Positions 1 through 5,868 of a stretch of DNA of 7,924 nt are shown here, piece by piece. How positions within the stretch are numbered: the first letter of the stretch is position 1; every line of letters begins with the position of its first letter. Origin of the DNA: an uncultured Lachnospiraceae bacterium (lineage in GTDB: Bacteria; Bacillota_A; Clostridia; Lachnospirales; Lachnospiraceae); the NCBI GenBank assembly GCA_910587905.1, contig CAJUOF010000230.1, positions 1 to 7,924 on the forward strand. The letters run 5' to 3'. The notes under the pieces were generated by a model. The model was not told the origin of the DNA. It did not search any database and worked only from the letters and a program-made list of their open reading frames with translations. The translations under genes were made by a program, and so were the position numbers.

Positions 1-28
1 AGATGATAAAAAGGGGAGGATGGCATAT

Positions 29-409
29 ATGAGGGAACGGAGGCTGTCGGCAAACGGGCTTTTGATTTTTCTGATTTATGGAATGTTTGCGCTGTTTTCT
101 CTGCTGCTGGTAGTGGTCGGGGCGAGAGTTTACCGTAAGGTAGCCGCCACGGGCGAGGAGAATACGGCTGTCCGTACTTCTTTTTCCTACTTGGCAAATA
201 AGCTGCGGCTGGAAGCTGATACAAAGGAAAGTATCCGGTTAGAGGAACGGGAAGGGATTTCTGTTCTGACGATCAGCGGGAGCGGTCAAACCGAGGAATA
301 TGAAACGCTGATCTATTATTATGACGGGATGCTCACATCTTCATGGCCGCAAGTGCCGTTTTATGGCTCTCAGGCGTCACTCCCGCACAGGCAGACGCAT
401 CCACGATGA
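29..409 (+). CDS. DUF4860-like single-pass membrane protein, 3' end lost at a junction
   Basis: The product has a short basic N-terminus (MRERR), then a hydrophobic segment at about residues 9-31 (LLIFLIYGMFALFSLLLVVV), then a soluble part containing RTSFSYLANKLR and YYYDGM. From memory this matches DUF4860-type proteins of Clostridia, often found near pseudopilin or secretion-type genes; the function is unknown. I start at ATG 29 because GGGGAGG at 13-19 sits 9 nt upstream; the in-frame ATG at 20 touches that SD. In-frame TGA TAA at 4-9 could end an upstream gene of the same operon. Only residues up to about 101 look native. After about base 333 the frame runs antisense through the nicotinamidase gene and stops by chance at 407-409, so the last 25 or so residues (rich in Q, H, R and P) are spurious. 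Family call moderate; truncation firm. Confidence 0.6.
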   Translation: MRERRLSANGLLIFLIYGMFALFSLLLVVVGARVYRKVAATGEENTAVRTSFSYLANKLRLEADTKESIRLEEREGISVLTISGSGQTEEYETLIYYYDGMLTSSWPQVPFYGSQASLPHRQTHPR

Positions 410-833
410 TCTCCGCCTCCGGCAAAAATGCCTTTGCCAGGAGCGCATTGGAGATCACACAGATATCCGTACAGAGCCCGATCAACGTGACGGACTTTAC
501 AGAGTTCTCCCTGTCCAGATCTTCCAGAAGCCTTCCGAGCTCCGAAGAGCCGAAGGTCCTCTTGTCGATGGACATTCCCCCGCAGAAAGGCGCCAGCTCC
601 GGACAGATCTGCCACCCGTCGGTCCCCTCGATGCAGTGGGGCACCGGGAGCTTTCTCCCCTCCTGCGTCTCCAGATAATCCTCCCCGTGGGTGTCCCTGG
701 TAAAGAGCACCTTTCCCTTAAAATCCCGGACAAGTTCCAACACCCTGGGCACGATTTTTACCGCCTCCGCCGTCCCAAGGGCCCCGGTGATAAAATCATT
801 CTGCATGTCCACAACGATCAAAAGATCCTGCAC
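333..833 (-). CDS. Nicotinamidase/isochorismatase-family cysteine hydrolase, C-terminus truncated
   Basis: Isochorismatase-fold amidohydrolase; the closest likely role is hydrolysis of nicotinamide to nicotinate in NAD salvage. Visible motifs: VVDMQNDF with catalytic Asp9, probable metal ligands Asp47, His49 and His66 (RDTHGED, PVPHC), Lys91 in SIDKRTFGS, and catalytic Cys125 in GLCTDICV, giving the D-K-C triad. The start is GTG at 831-833, preceded by AAGGAGG (842-848) with 8 nt spacing. The product is 166 residues and stops just after HKTALAAMKM, where family members usually continue with Cys and about ten more residues. The stop TGA (333-335) is created at the junction with the plus-strand gene. 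The active site is complete, so the loss may or may not inactivate the enzyme. Other isochorismatase-family substrates cannot be excluded. Confidence 0.85.
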   Translation of the reverse strand: MQDLLIVVDMQNDFITGALGTAEAVKIVPRVLELVRDFKGKVLFTRDTHGEDYLETQEGRKLPVPHCIEGTDGWQICPELAPFCGGMSIDKRTFGSSELGRLLEDLDRENSVKSVTLIGLCTDICVISNALLAKAFLPEAEIIVDASACAGVTPESHKTALAAMKM

Positions 834-858
834 GGCTGTTTCCTCCTTGCAATTTTTT

Positions 859-1088
859 CGTATATAGGCAATTGCGAAACATAAAATTGCAGGAATATTC
901 TGTCAATATGTCCGTACAAAGCCTGCAGCGCCAACCATTACAATGAGCCCATAAGCGCAGAAAACAGTCGGGCAGAGGCCCTCCTGTTTCCCATGGTCTC
1001 ATTTCCATGGCGCAGAGGGCTTTTCCCGGAAATATTGTCAGAATATTCGACAAGCTTTCGAGTTTCGCAATCACCTATTTTGTATACG
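859..1088 (-). ncRNA. Candidate structured leader RNA or hairpin element upstream of the nicotinamidase gene
   Basis: This gene-free stretch folds on itself almost throughout. Paired segments, outside to inside: ATAGG 864-868 with 1074-1078; 871-880 with 1062-1071 (10 of 10); 893-914 with 1027-1048 (20 of 22); 942-952 with 993-1003 (10 of 11); 962-967 with 984-989; 970-973 with 978-981 closing an AGAG tetraloop. A 12 by 13 nt internal loop (881-892 and 1049-1061) separates the two longest stems. A good promoter ends at 1106, about ten bases before the outer stem, and the nicotinamidase SD follows the hairpin, so as RNA this would be a 5' leader. Alternatives are a MITE-like palindromic insertion or a free-standing 6S-like RNA. 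I recognise no known riboswitch class. The pairing is seen directly; the function is inference. Confidence 0.45.
878..906 (-). promoter_or_regulatory. Promoter proximal to the nicotinamidase gene
   Basis: On the minus strand TTGACA (906-901) is followed after exactly 17 nt by TATGTT (883-878). Transcription would start near 871 and give a leader of about 37 nt with an exposed SD. It lies inside the left arm of the long inverted repeat, so a transcript from here would skip nearly all of the predicted hairpin. The -35 is perfect; the -10 matches 4 of 6. Confidence 0.5.
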
Positions 1089-1105
1089 TGATAGATTTCG
1101 CTTGT

Positions 1106-1134
1106 ATTTTACAAAAAATCCGCTGAAATGTAAA
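1106..1134 (-). promoter_or_regulatory. Distal promoter, upstream of the hairpin leader
   Basis: TTTACA (1134-1129) and TAAAAT (1111-1106) on the minus strand are separated by exactly 17 nt, each matching 5 of 6 consensus bases. The predicted start is near 1099, just before the outer stem of the hairpin (1088), giving a leader of about 265 nt before the GTG start at 833. No terminator-like U-tract follows the hairpin, so read-through into the nicotinamidase gene is expected. Confidence 0.55.
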
Positions 1135-1136
1135 GT

Positions 1137-1204
1137 GCTTCATTTCTTGAGTTTCCGTATTTTGTATTGACGTGGGAAATACGGAAACTCAAGCTTCATT
1201 TCTT
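1137..1204. repeat. Perfect 17-bp-arm palindrome flanked by exact 12-bp direct repeats
   Basis: Arms 1146-1162 (CTTGAGTTTCCGTATTT) and 1177-1193 are exact reverse complements around a 14-nt loop. The 12-mer GCTTCATTTCTT occurs at 1137-1148 and again at 1193-1204, exactly 56 bp apart; the right copy covers the stop codon of the upstream membrane-protein gene. The layout resembles a small palindromic insertion with a target duplication, though the arms reach 2-3 bases into the direct repeats. It lies 2 nt after that stop codon, so it could form a 3'-end hairpin, but neither strand shows a U-tract. It ends about 12 bp upstream of the TTTACA -35 box, so a regulatory site is also possible. Confidence 0.7.
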
Positions 1205-1519
1205 TCGGTACTTTCCCTCGATCCCCACCGTATAAACCGCCATCGCCGTGATCGCCTCTGCCATGGCCCCCAGGACCGAGAAGAGCACCCAGGCCGAATT
1301 CTGTCCCGGCAAAAGAGGAAGTCCCAGCAGGGCAAAACATACGCCGAAGACACACCACAAGATCCCGACCGCCCGGTTATATCCCTTCACATCCGTCACC
1401 TCAAACACCTTTGCGTTGGCCCAGAACCCGAAGGGCATGGTCCGCCTGGAAAAAGCCGCATAGATCCCAAAAACGACGAAGCCTGCGCCCCCAAGCATCC
1501 AGATCATAAATCCAAGCAT
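1196..1519 (-). CDS. Small three-helix membrane protein of unknown function
   Basis: A 107-residue protein with three hydrophobic segments: about 3-23 (start to GIYAAF), 49-70 (AVGILWCVFGVCFALLGLPLL) and 77-98 (WVLFSVLGAMAEAITAMAVY). A conserved-looking polar loop (MPFGFWANAKVFEVTDVKGYN) lies between helices 1 and 2, and the tail is basic (GKYRKK). The layout is like small DUF3784 or SdpI-like Firmicutes membrane proteins, but I cannot assign a family. ATG at 1519 has AAGGGAGG (1528-1535) 8 nt upstream, and that SD overlaps the stop codon of the preceding gene, so the two are very probably co-transcribed. It is the last gene of the PadR unit and its stop is followed at once by the palindrome at 1146-1193. 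A role in envelope sensing with its operon partner is only a guess. Confidence 0.8.
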   Translation of the reverse strand: MLGFMIWMLGGAGFVVFGIYAAFSRRTMPFGFWANAKVFEVTDVKGYNRAVGILWCVFGVCFALLGLPLLPGQNSAWVLFSVLGAMAEAITAMAVYTVGIEGKYRKK

Positions 1520-1533
1520 CTGAACATCCTCCC

Positions 1534-2187
1534 TTACCTCATATAAACTCCGGCCAGCCGGCCCTCATCATCGAAGGTGATGGTGTATACAACATTGACC
1601 TTCTCGTAAATGGCATCCACCTGTGTGACCGTAAAATGCTTCCCCTTCTGCTCCACCTCCTGGGCATAGACCGTGCCGAGAGAACGCATCTCTCCCCAGT
1701 CGTCGGAGACAAAAGCTCTAGCCTTGTCTATATTTTCCCTGGTCAGAGCCGTGTGCAGCTCTTCCAGCGCCATTTGCTTAAGTGTCTCAAAATCATCGGC
1801 ATTTAAAAGTTCCACCACCTCGACAGTCTTTGCCGTGATCTCCTCCCTGGAAAAAGGCATGCCGGAATCGGCTTTCTTTGGCAATAACCACCAGAAATAA
1901 AGGGCCAGGAGAAGCAGGACAAGAACGCTCACACCGACTATGACGGTCATCCGTTTTCTCCGGCGTACTTTTCTGTATGCCCTTCTCTCCTCCTCTGAAA
2001 GTTCCTGGCAGAAGGCCTCCGCAATCTCCCCGGCCGAACCCATACTCTCTATGATTTCTTCCAACGTCTCCCCCTGTTCTCTTCTGGCGGCGATATCCGA
2101 GAGAAGCTGGTTTCGGATCTCTTCCCTTTTTGCGCCTTTGCACTCCACTTTTTTGACAATCTCATTCACATAGCGTTCCGCATTCAT
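1534..2187 (-). CDS. HAAS/DUF1700-like N-domain, one TM helix and DUF3887-like C-domain
   Basis: A 217-residue protein. Residues 1-70 are a charged helical domain like the HAAS/DUF1700 module usually encoded next to PadR regulators (RYVNEIVKKV, EEIRNQLLSDI, IIESMGSAGEIAEAF). A basic stretch (YRKVRRRKR) and one transmembrane helix at about 80-102 follow. Residues 113-217 resemble the extracytoplasmic DUF3887 fold (VELLNADDFETLKQM, a DDWGEMRSLGTV loop, alternating beta-strands to YTITFDDEGRLAGVY). The predicted topology is N-in, C-out. I start at ATG 2187 because AAGGAGG lies 7 nt upstream; the open frame extends to 2229 but without an SD there. The start lies inside the 3' end of padR (26-bp overlap), suggesting translational coupling. 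It may sense or sequester something at the membrane, but no function is established. Domain calls are by pattern and memory. Confidence 0.75.
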   Translation of the reverse strand: MNAERYVNEIVKKVECKGAKREEIRNQLLSDIAARREQGETLEEIIESMGSAGEIAEAFCQELSEEERRAYRKVRRRKRMTVIVGVSVLVLLLLALYFWWLLPKKADSGMPFSREEITAKTVEVVELLNADDFETLKQMALEELHTALTRENIDKARAFVSDDWGEMRSLGTVYAQEVEQKGKHFTVTQVDAIYEKVNVVYTITFDDEGRLAGVYMR

Positions 2188-2596
2188 CCGCTTTCCTCCT
2201 TTCCGACCACGGCGAAATGGCCGTTCCACCCGGTTCCTCCTCCGAAATCCTCCGGATCTGTTTCTGCCCCATCAGTTTTTCCACGCCGGCTGCGATCTGG
2301 CTCCACCTCACGTACATCTCGCCCATGGTCCTTCGCCCCTTTTCAGTCATCAGATAATATTTTCTCGGGATCTGGCCCCGCTCTGCCTCCGACCACCGGC
2401 TCTCCACCAGGCCCTCATCCTCCAGCCGGTACAAAATCGGATAGAGAGTCCCTTCCTTCAGGCAGAAAATCCCGCCGCTCTCCTCCCGAAGCTCCATGAT
2501 CAGCTGGTAGCCGTATTTTTTCTCTTCCTCGAGAAGCCGCAGGACCAGCATGTCCAGCACACCCTTTTTCATCTGCCGTTCATATTTTTCCTGCAT
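2162..2596 (-). CDS. PadR-family transcriptional repressor
   Basis: A 144-residue PadR winged-helix regulator. Hallmarks: an N-terminal helix (KKGVLDMLVLRLLEE), the YGYQLI motif, the recognition region with LKEGTLYPILYRLEDEGLVESRW, and the wing with PRKYYLMTEKG. The C-terminal helix (MYVRWSQIAAGVEKLMG) probably dimerises. ATG 2596 has AAGGAGG (2603-2609) 6 nt upstream, so it is preferred over the internal Met9. It heads a unit with the HAAS-like and small membrane proteins, the common arrangement for PadR regulators that repress their own promoter and respond to envelope stress or drugs; the ligand here is unknown. The tail after residue 120 is polar and overlaps the next gene. Confidence 0.9.
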   Translation of the reverse strand: MQEKYERQMKKGVLDMLVLRLLEEEKKYGYQLIMELREESGGIFCLKEGTLYPILYRLEDEGLVESRWSEAERGQIPRKYYLMTEKGRRTMGEMYVRWSQIAAGVEKLMGQKQIRRISEEEPGGTAISPWSERRKADECGTLCE

Positions 2597-2634
2597 GTCC
2601 CGCCTCCTTTCCGTCTCCCATATTTTCCCATTCC

Positions 2635-2659
2635 TATACGCTATGTAATACTAAGTATA
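2635..2659. promoter_or_regulatory. Candidate PadR operator
   Basis: ATACTAAGTAT (2648-2658) is a palindrome with 5-bp arms around one base, just downstream of the -10 box where transcription should start. TATAC at 2635-2639 and GTATA at 2655-2659 form a wider dyad over the same place. PadR proteins usually autoregulate through short AT-rich dyads overlapping their own promoter, so this is the best operator candidate; binding is inferred. Confidence 0.4.
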
Positions 2660-2687
2660 AGATAACACAACACCATGAAAATGTCAA
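2659..2687 (-). promoter_or_regulatory. Promoter of the padR unit
   Basis: A perfect -35 TTGACA (2687-2682) is followed after 17 nt by TATCTT (2664-2659) preceded by TGT, an extended -10 pattern. The start would be near 2652, giving a leader of about 56 nt. It begins about ten bases after the upstream terminator tract, so the unit is independently transcribed. Confidence 0.6.
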
Positions 2688-2697
2688 TTTTGTTCCG

Positions 2698-2726
2698 AAA
2701 AAAAACTCCCTGCTCTCACAGGAAGT
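2698..2726 (-). terminator. Rho-independent terminator after the hydrolase gene
   Basis: On the minus strand ACTTCCTG (2726-2719), loop TGAGAG, then CAGGGAGT (2712-2705) form an 8-bp stem with one G-T wobble, followed at once by eight T (2705-2698). It lies a few bases after the stop at 2733 and would end the pfkA-rel-hydrolase transcript. Confidence 0.85.
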
Positions 2727-2732
2727 CCCTCG

Positions 2733-3374
2733 TCATCTGCTCAGTGGATTGTACAGCTTCTCATACCCGATGCTCGTCCCCTCCCCGTGGCCCGGATAGA
2801 CCAGGGTATCCTCCGGCAGGGTGAGAAGCCGTTCCCGGACAGAATGAGCCAGGTCCGACATGGAGGAGGTCGGAAAATCCGTCCGCCCGTAGGAGCCGGC
2901 AAAGAGGGTGTCGCCGCTGAGAAGCGCCCCCGCCTCTTTGATATAATAACAGACTCCGCCCGCCGTGTGTCCCGGCGTGGCAATGACCTCAATCTCCGTT
3001 TCCGCCATGGAGAGAATATCCCCGTCCCTCAGGAATTCATCGGCCTTCAAGGTGACCGGACGGCTCCAGGCCGCCGACAGGTTCATGGAGGCATCCTCCA
3101 ACAGCGCTTGTTCCGCCTCCGCCGCATAGATCTTGACAGAGAAAGCCTTCCCAAGTTCTTCCGCCGCCAGGATATGGTCATAATGCCCGTGAGTCAAAAG
3201 GATCGCCGCCGGCTTTTTCCGGTTGTTCCTGCACCAATCCCCAATAGCCCCCGCATCGTCCGCCGGGTCCACGATGACCACCTCGTCCGTCTCCGTGTTT
3301 TCAATAAAATAGCAGTTGGTGCCCAGCATCCCCAGCACCGCACCCTCAATTTTTATCTTGTTCATCCTGATCAT
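2733..3374 (-). CDS. Metallo-beta-lactamase-fold hydrolase, glyoxalase-II-like
   Basis: A 213-residue cytoplasmic hydrolase with a complete two-metal site: THGHYDH (His62, His64, Asp66, His67), His136 in TPGHTAGG, Asp155 in LSGDTLF, and His196 in YPGHGEGTSIGYEK. The opening VLGMLGTNCYFIE and the short C-terminus match the small, single-domain glyoxalase-II-like (YcbL-type) branch, whose usual substrates are hydroxyacyl thioesters; true glutathione dependence is doubtful in Clostridia. ATG 3374 overlaps the rel stop as ATGA, so translation is probably coupled; Met4 at 3365 is an alternative start and neither has a strong separate SD. A gene of this family directly after rel is, from memory, a recurring clostridial arrangement. 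No link to alarmone metabolism is shown. Confidence 0.88.
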   Translation of the reverse strand: MIRMNKIKIEGAVLGMLGTNCYFIENTETDEVVIVDPADDAGAIGDWCRNNRKKPAAILLTHGHYDHILAAEELGKAFSVKIYAAEAEQALLEDASMNLSAAWSRPVTLKADEFLRDGDILSMAETEIEVIATPGHTAGGVCYYIKEAGALLSGDTLFAGSYGRTDFPTSSMSDLAHSVRERLLTLPEDTLVYPGHGEGTSIGYEKLYNPLSR

Positions 3375-5758
3375 CCCACCGTTCTCTCAATATCCAGCAC
3401 GTTGTCAATCTGTCTCAGCTTCTCCACCAGACTCGTCAGCTCCTCCACACCGTGAATATCAAAACCGATCATCACCGTGGCCAGGCCCTGCTTGTTTGTA
3501 CGGACCACCATGGAGGTGATGTCGATCTGCCGCTCCGTGAAGATCCTGGAAATGTCCACGCACATGCCGATCCGGTTGCGGGCATAGATCTTGATCTCCG
3601 TGGAGTAGGTCTCCTTGTGCTCTTCCCCCTCCGGAAGCTGCCACTCCGCATCCATCAGCCGCACCCGCTCGTCCTCCGGAAGATTGATGATGTTGATGCA
3701 GTCCGTCCGGTGGATAGAGATTCCCCGGCCCCTGGTCACGAAGCCCACGATCTCGTCCCCCGGAACCGGGCTGCAGCAGCGGGAAAACCGCACGGCCAGA
3801 TCGTGGACACCCTTCACCACGATCCCGCTCCCGCCCTTTTCCTGGGGGCGTCTCTCCCTGGCCTCCGTGTCCTTCATCACCTTCTCATCCGTCAGCACCG
3901 TCGCCGGATTGTTCTTCCGGTAGATCTCCAGAAGCTTGTTGACCACCTGGCCTTCCTTCAGGCCGCCGTGTCCGATGGCCGCCAGCACGGCGTTCCACTC
4001 CAGAAAACCGTACTTGGCGATCACTTTCTCCTCATACTCCGGCTTTCCGATATCACCGAAATTGATCCCCTTGGTCTTACAGTACCGGTCGATCATCTCC
4101 CGTCCACGGATGATATTCTCTTCCTTGTTTTGCGTCTTGAACCACTGGTTGATCTTGTTCTTGGCCTGAGCGCTCTTCACGCTCTTTAACCAGTCCCGGC
4201 TGGGCCCCTTGGAATTCTGGGAGGTGATGATCTCCACCCGGTCGCCGTTCTGGATCACGTAGTCGATGGGCACCAGCTTGCCGTTGACCCTGGCCCCCAC
4301 CATCTTGTTTCCGACGGCGCTGTGGATGCTGTAGGCAAAATCCACCGTGGTGGAGCCGCTGGGCAGGTTTTTCACGTCCCCCCCCGGCGTAAAGCAGTAC
4401 ACGTTCTCGGAAAACACGTCCAGGTCCGTCTTCAAAGAAGACAGAAACTCCTTGTTGTCGGACAGGTCCTTCTGCCACTCCAGAATCTGCCTGAGCCAGC
4501 TTAACTTTTCCTCTTCCTTCTGGGCGATGCTGCGGCCGTCCTGCCCCTCCTTGTACTTCCAGTGGGCCGCAATGCCGAATTCCGCCGTCCGGTGCATGCC
4601 GTAGGTGCGGATCTGGATCTCAAAGGGCTGCCCCGTGCTGCTGATCAGGGTCGTGTGCAGGGACTGGTAGCGGTTGGCCTTGGGCATGGCGATGTAATCC
4701 TTGAACCGCCCGGGGATCGGCTTATACATCTCGTGGATGACTCCCAGGGCCGCATAGCAATCCTTGACCGTATCCACGATGATCCGCACCGCAAAAATGT
4801 CATAGATCTGATCCAGCGTCTTGTGCTGGTTCACCATCTTTTTATAAATGCTGAAAAAGTGCTTGACCCGCCCGTCCACGCTGGCCTTGATCCCTGCGGA
4901 GTGCATGTGGTCCTCCACCTCGTCCATGATGTTCTGCACGAACTCCTCCCTGGTGAGACGGCGCAGGGAAATCTTTTCCTGCAGGTCCCGGTAGATCTCC
5001 GGCTCCAGATACTTGAGGGACAGATCGTCCAGCTCGATCTTGATCTTGGAAATCCCCAGCCGGTCCGCCAGGGGCGCATAGATCTCCAGGGTCTCCCTGG
5101 CCTTCTCCTTCTGCTTCTCCGGCCGCATGTATTTGAGGGTCCGCATGTTGTGAAGCCGGTCCGCCAGCTTGATTAAGATCCCCCGGATGTCCTTGGCCAT
5201 GGCCAGAAACATCTTTCGCAAATTCTCCGCCTGGATCTCCACCTTGTCGGCGGACCAGGAGAGCTGAGTCAGCTTGGTGACGCCGTCCACCAGGAGGGCC
5301 ACCTCGCCGCCGAAGACCTTCGTCATCTCCTCCATGGTCATGACCGTGTCCTCCACCACGTCGTGGAGAATGCCGGCGACGATGGACTCCTTGTCAAGCT
5401 CCAACTGGGCCAGAATAATGGACACGCTTAGCGGATGGACGATATAGGGCTCCCCGGACTTTCTGAGCTGTCCCTCGTGGGCCGCATGCGCAATCTCGTA
5501 GGCCTGCCTCACCATGCTCAGGTCGTCCGACGGATGATACTTTCTTATGGTCTCGATCAGAATGTCAAAAAGCTCCTCCGGCGTCACATGGGTCAGCATG
5601 GTGTCCCCGCCGGCGACAATCCTCTTGGCGGCTCCCCCCTTCTCCCCGGCCGGAAGCACCTCCTCCACCGGCTGCAAAACGCCGTCGTCAAGCTGAAGGG
5701 AAACACCCTGCGTCCCTTCTTCCCTGTTCTGCTGTTCCTTTTCCTTCCATTCTGCCAT
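3371..5758 (-). CDS. rel: Bifunctional (p)ppGpp synthetase/hydrolase, Rel family
   Basis: A long RelA/SpoT homologue that makes and degrades (p)ppGpp in the stringent response. Domains in order over 795 residues: HD hydrolase with His108 (YIVHP), His132-Asp133 (GILHDVVEDT) and Asp200 (LADRLHNMRTL); synthetase with RVKHFFSIYKKM at 297-308, RFKD at 351-354, YQSLHTT at 364-370 and FEIQIRT; TGS at about 451-512 (VYCFTPGGDV); helical region; conserved-cysteine domain (RFSRCCSPVPGDEIVGF, HRTDC) at about 655-687; ACT at about 718-792. RFKD rather than EFDD, with an intact HD site, indicates a bifunctional enzyme. The frame has a polar extension of about 53 residues before Met54 (5599), where homologues begin; AAGGGTG 7 nt before ATG 5758 supports the longer form only moderately. 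The 110 bp to pfkA contain no terminator. Confidence 0.96.
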   Translation of the reverse strand: MAEWKEKEQQNREEGTQGVSLQLDDGVLQPVEEVLPAGEKGGAAKRIVAGGDTMLTHVTPEELFDILIETIRKYHPSDDLSMVRQAYEIAHAAHEGQLRKSGEPYIVHPLSVSIILAQLELDKESIVAGILHDVVEDTVMTMEEMTKVFGGEVALLVDGVTKLTQLSWSADKVEIQAENLRKMFLAMAKDIRGILIKLADRLHNMRTLKYMRPEKQKEKARETLEIYAPLADRLGISKIKIELDDLSLKYLEPEIYRDLQEKISLRRLTREEFVQNIMDEVEDHMHSAGIKASVDGRVKHFFSIYKKMVNQHKTLDQIYDIFAVRIIVDTVKDCYAALGVIHEMYKPIPGRFKDYIAMPKANRYQSLHTTLISSTGQPFEIQIRTYGMHRTAEFGIAAHWKYKEGQDGRSIAQKEEEKLSWLRQILEWQKDLSDNKEFLSSLKTDLDVFSENVYCFTPGGDVKNLPSGSTTVDFAYSIHSAVGNKMVGARVNGKLVPIDYVIQNGDRVEIITSQNSKGPSRDWLKSVKSAQAKNKINQWFKTQNKEENIIRGREMIDRYCKTKGINFGDIGKPEYEEKVIAKYGFLEWNAVLAAIGHGGLKEGQVVNKLLEIYRKNNPATVLTDEKVMKDTEARERRPQEKGGSGIVVKGVHDLAVRFSRCCSPVPGDEIVGFVTRGRGISIHRTDCINIINLPEDERVRLMDAEWQLPEGEEHKETYSTEIKIYARNRIGMCVDISRIFTERQIDITSMVVRTNKQGLATVMIGFDIHGVEELTSLVEKLRQIDNVLDIERTVG

Positions 5759-5868
5759 AAACTGTCACCCTTGGTATCCCTCAGTTTTCCGATGCAAAGC
5801 GCCTGCATGACGGTGCGCCCTCCCGGCGCTCCCCCTCCTGCCGGCCGTGATCTCCTGCGGTCACTCCG

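Noticed and set aside
796..1074. Minus-strand frame of about 92 codons across the leader region
   Set aside because: It overlaps the nicotinamidase start, has no SD, and its composition follows from the inverted repeat; no protein family is recognisable.
859..1088. Known NAD-linked riboswitch (nadA or pnuC motif)
   Set aside because: Those are much smaller and have different architectures; nothing in the sequence matches what I know of them.
1146..1193. Palindrome as an invertible promoter or a standard terminator
   Set aside because: The 14-nt loop is too short to hold a switchable promoter, and neither strand has the T-tract of a Rho-independent terminator.
5593..5808. Minus-strand frame of about 71 codons across the pfkA-rel gap
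   Set aside because: Two thirds of it overlaps the start of rel out of frame, and the product is arginine-rich and low-complexity with no family resemblance.
5815..5829. GCGCC/GGCGC hairpin between pfkA and rel as a terminator
   Set aside because: The stem is only 5 bp and no T-run follows it on the minus strand, so read-through into rel is more likely.
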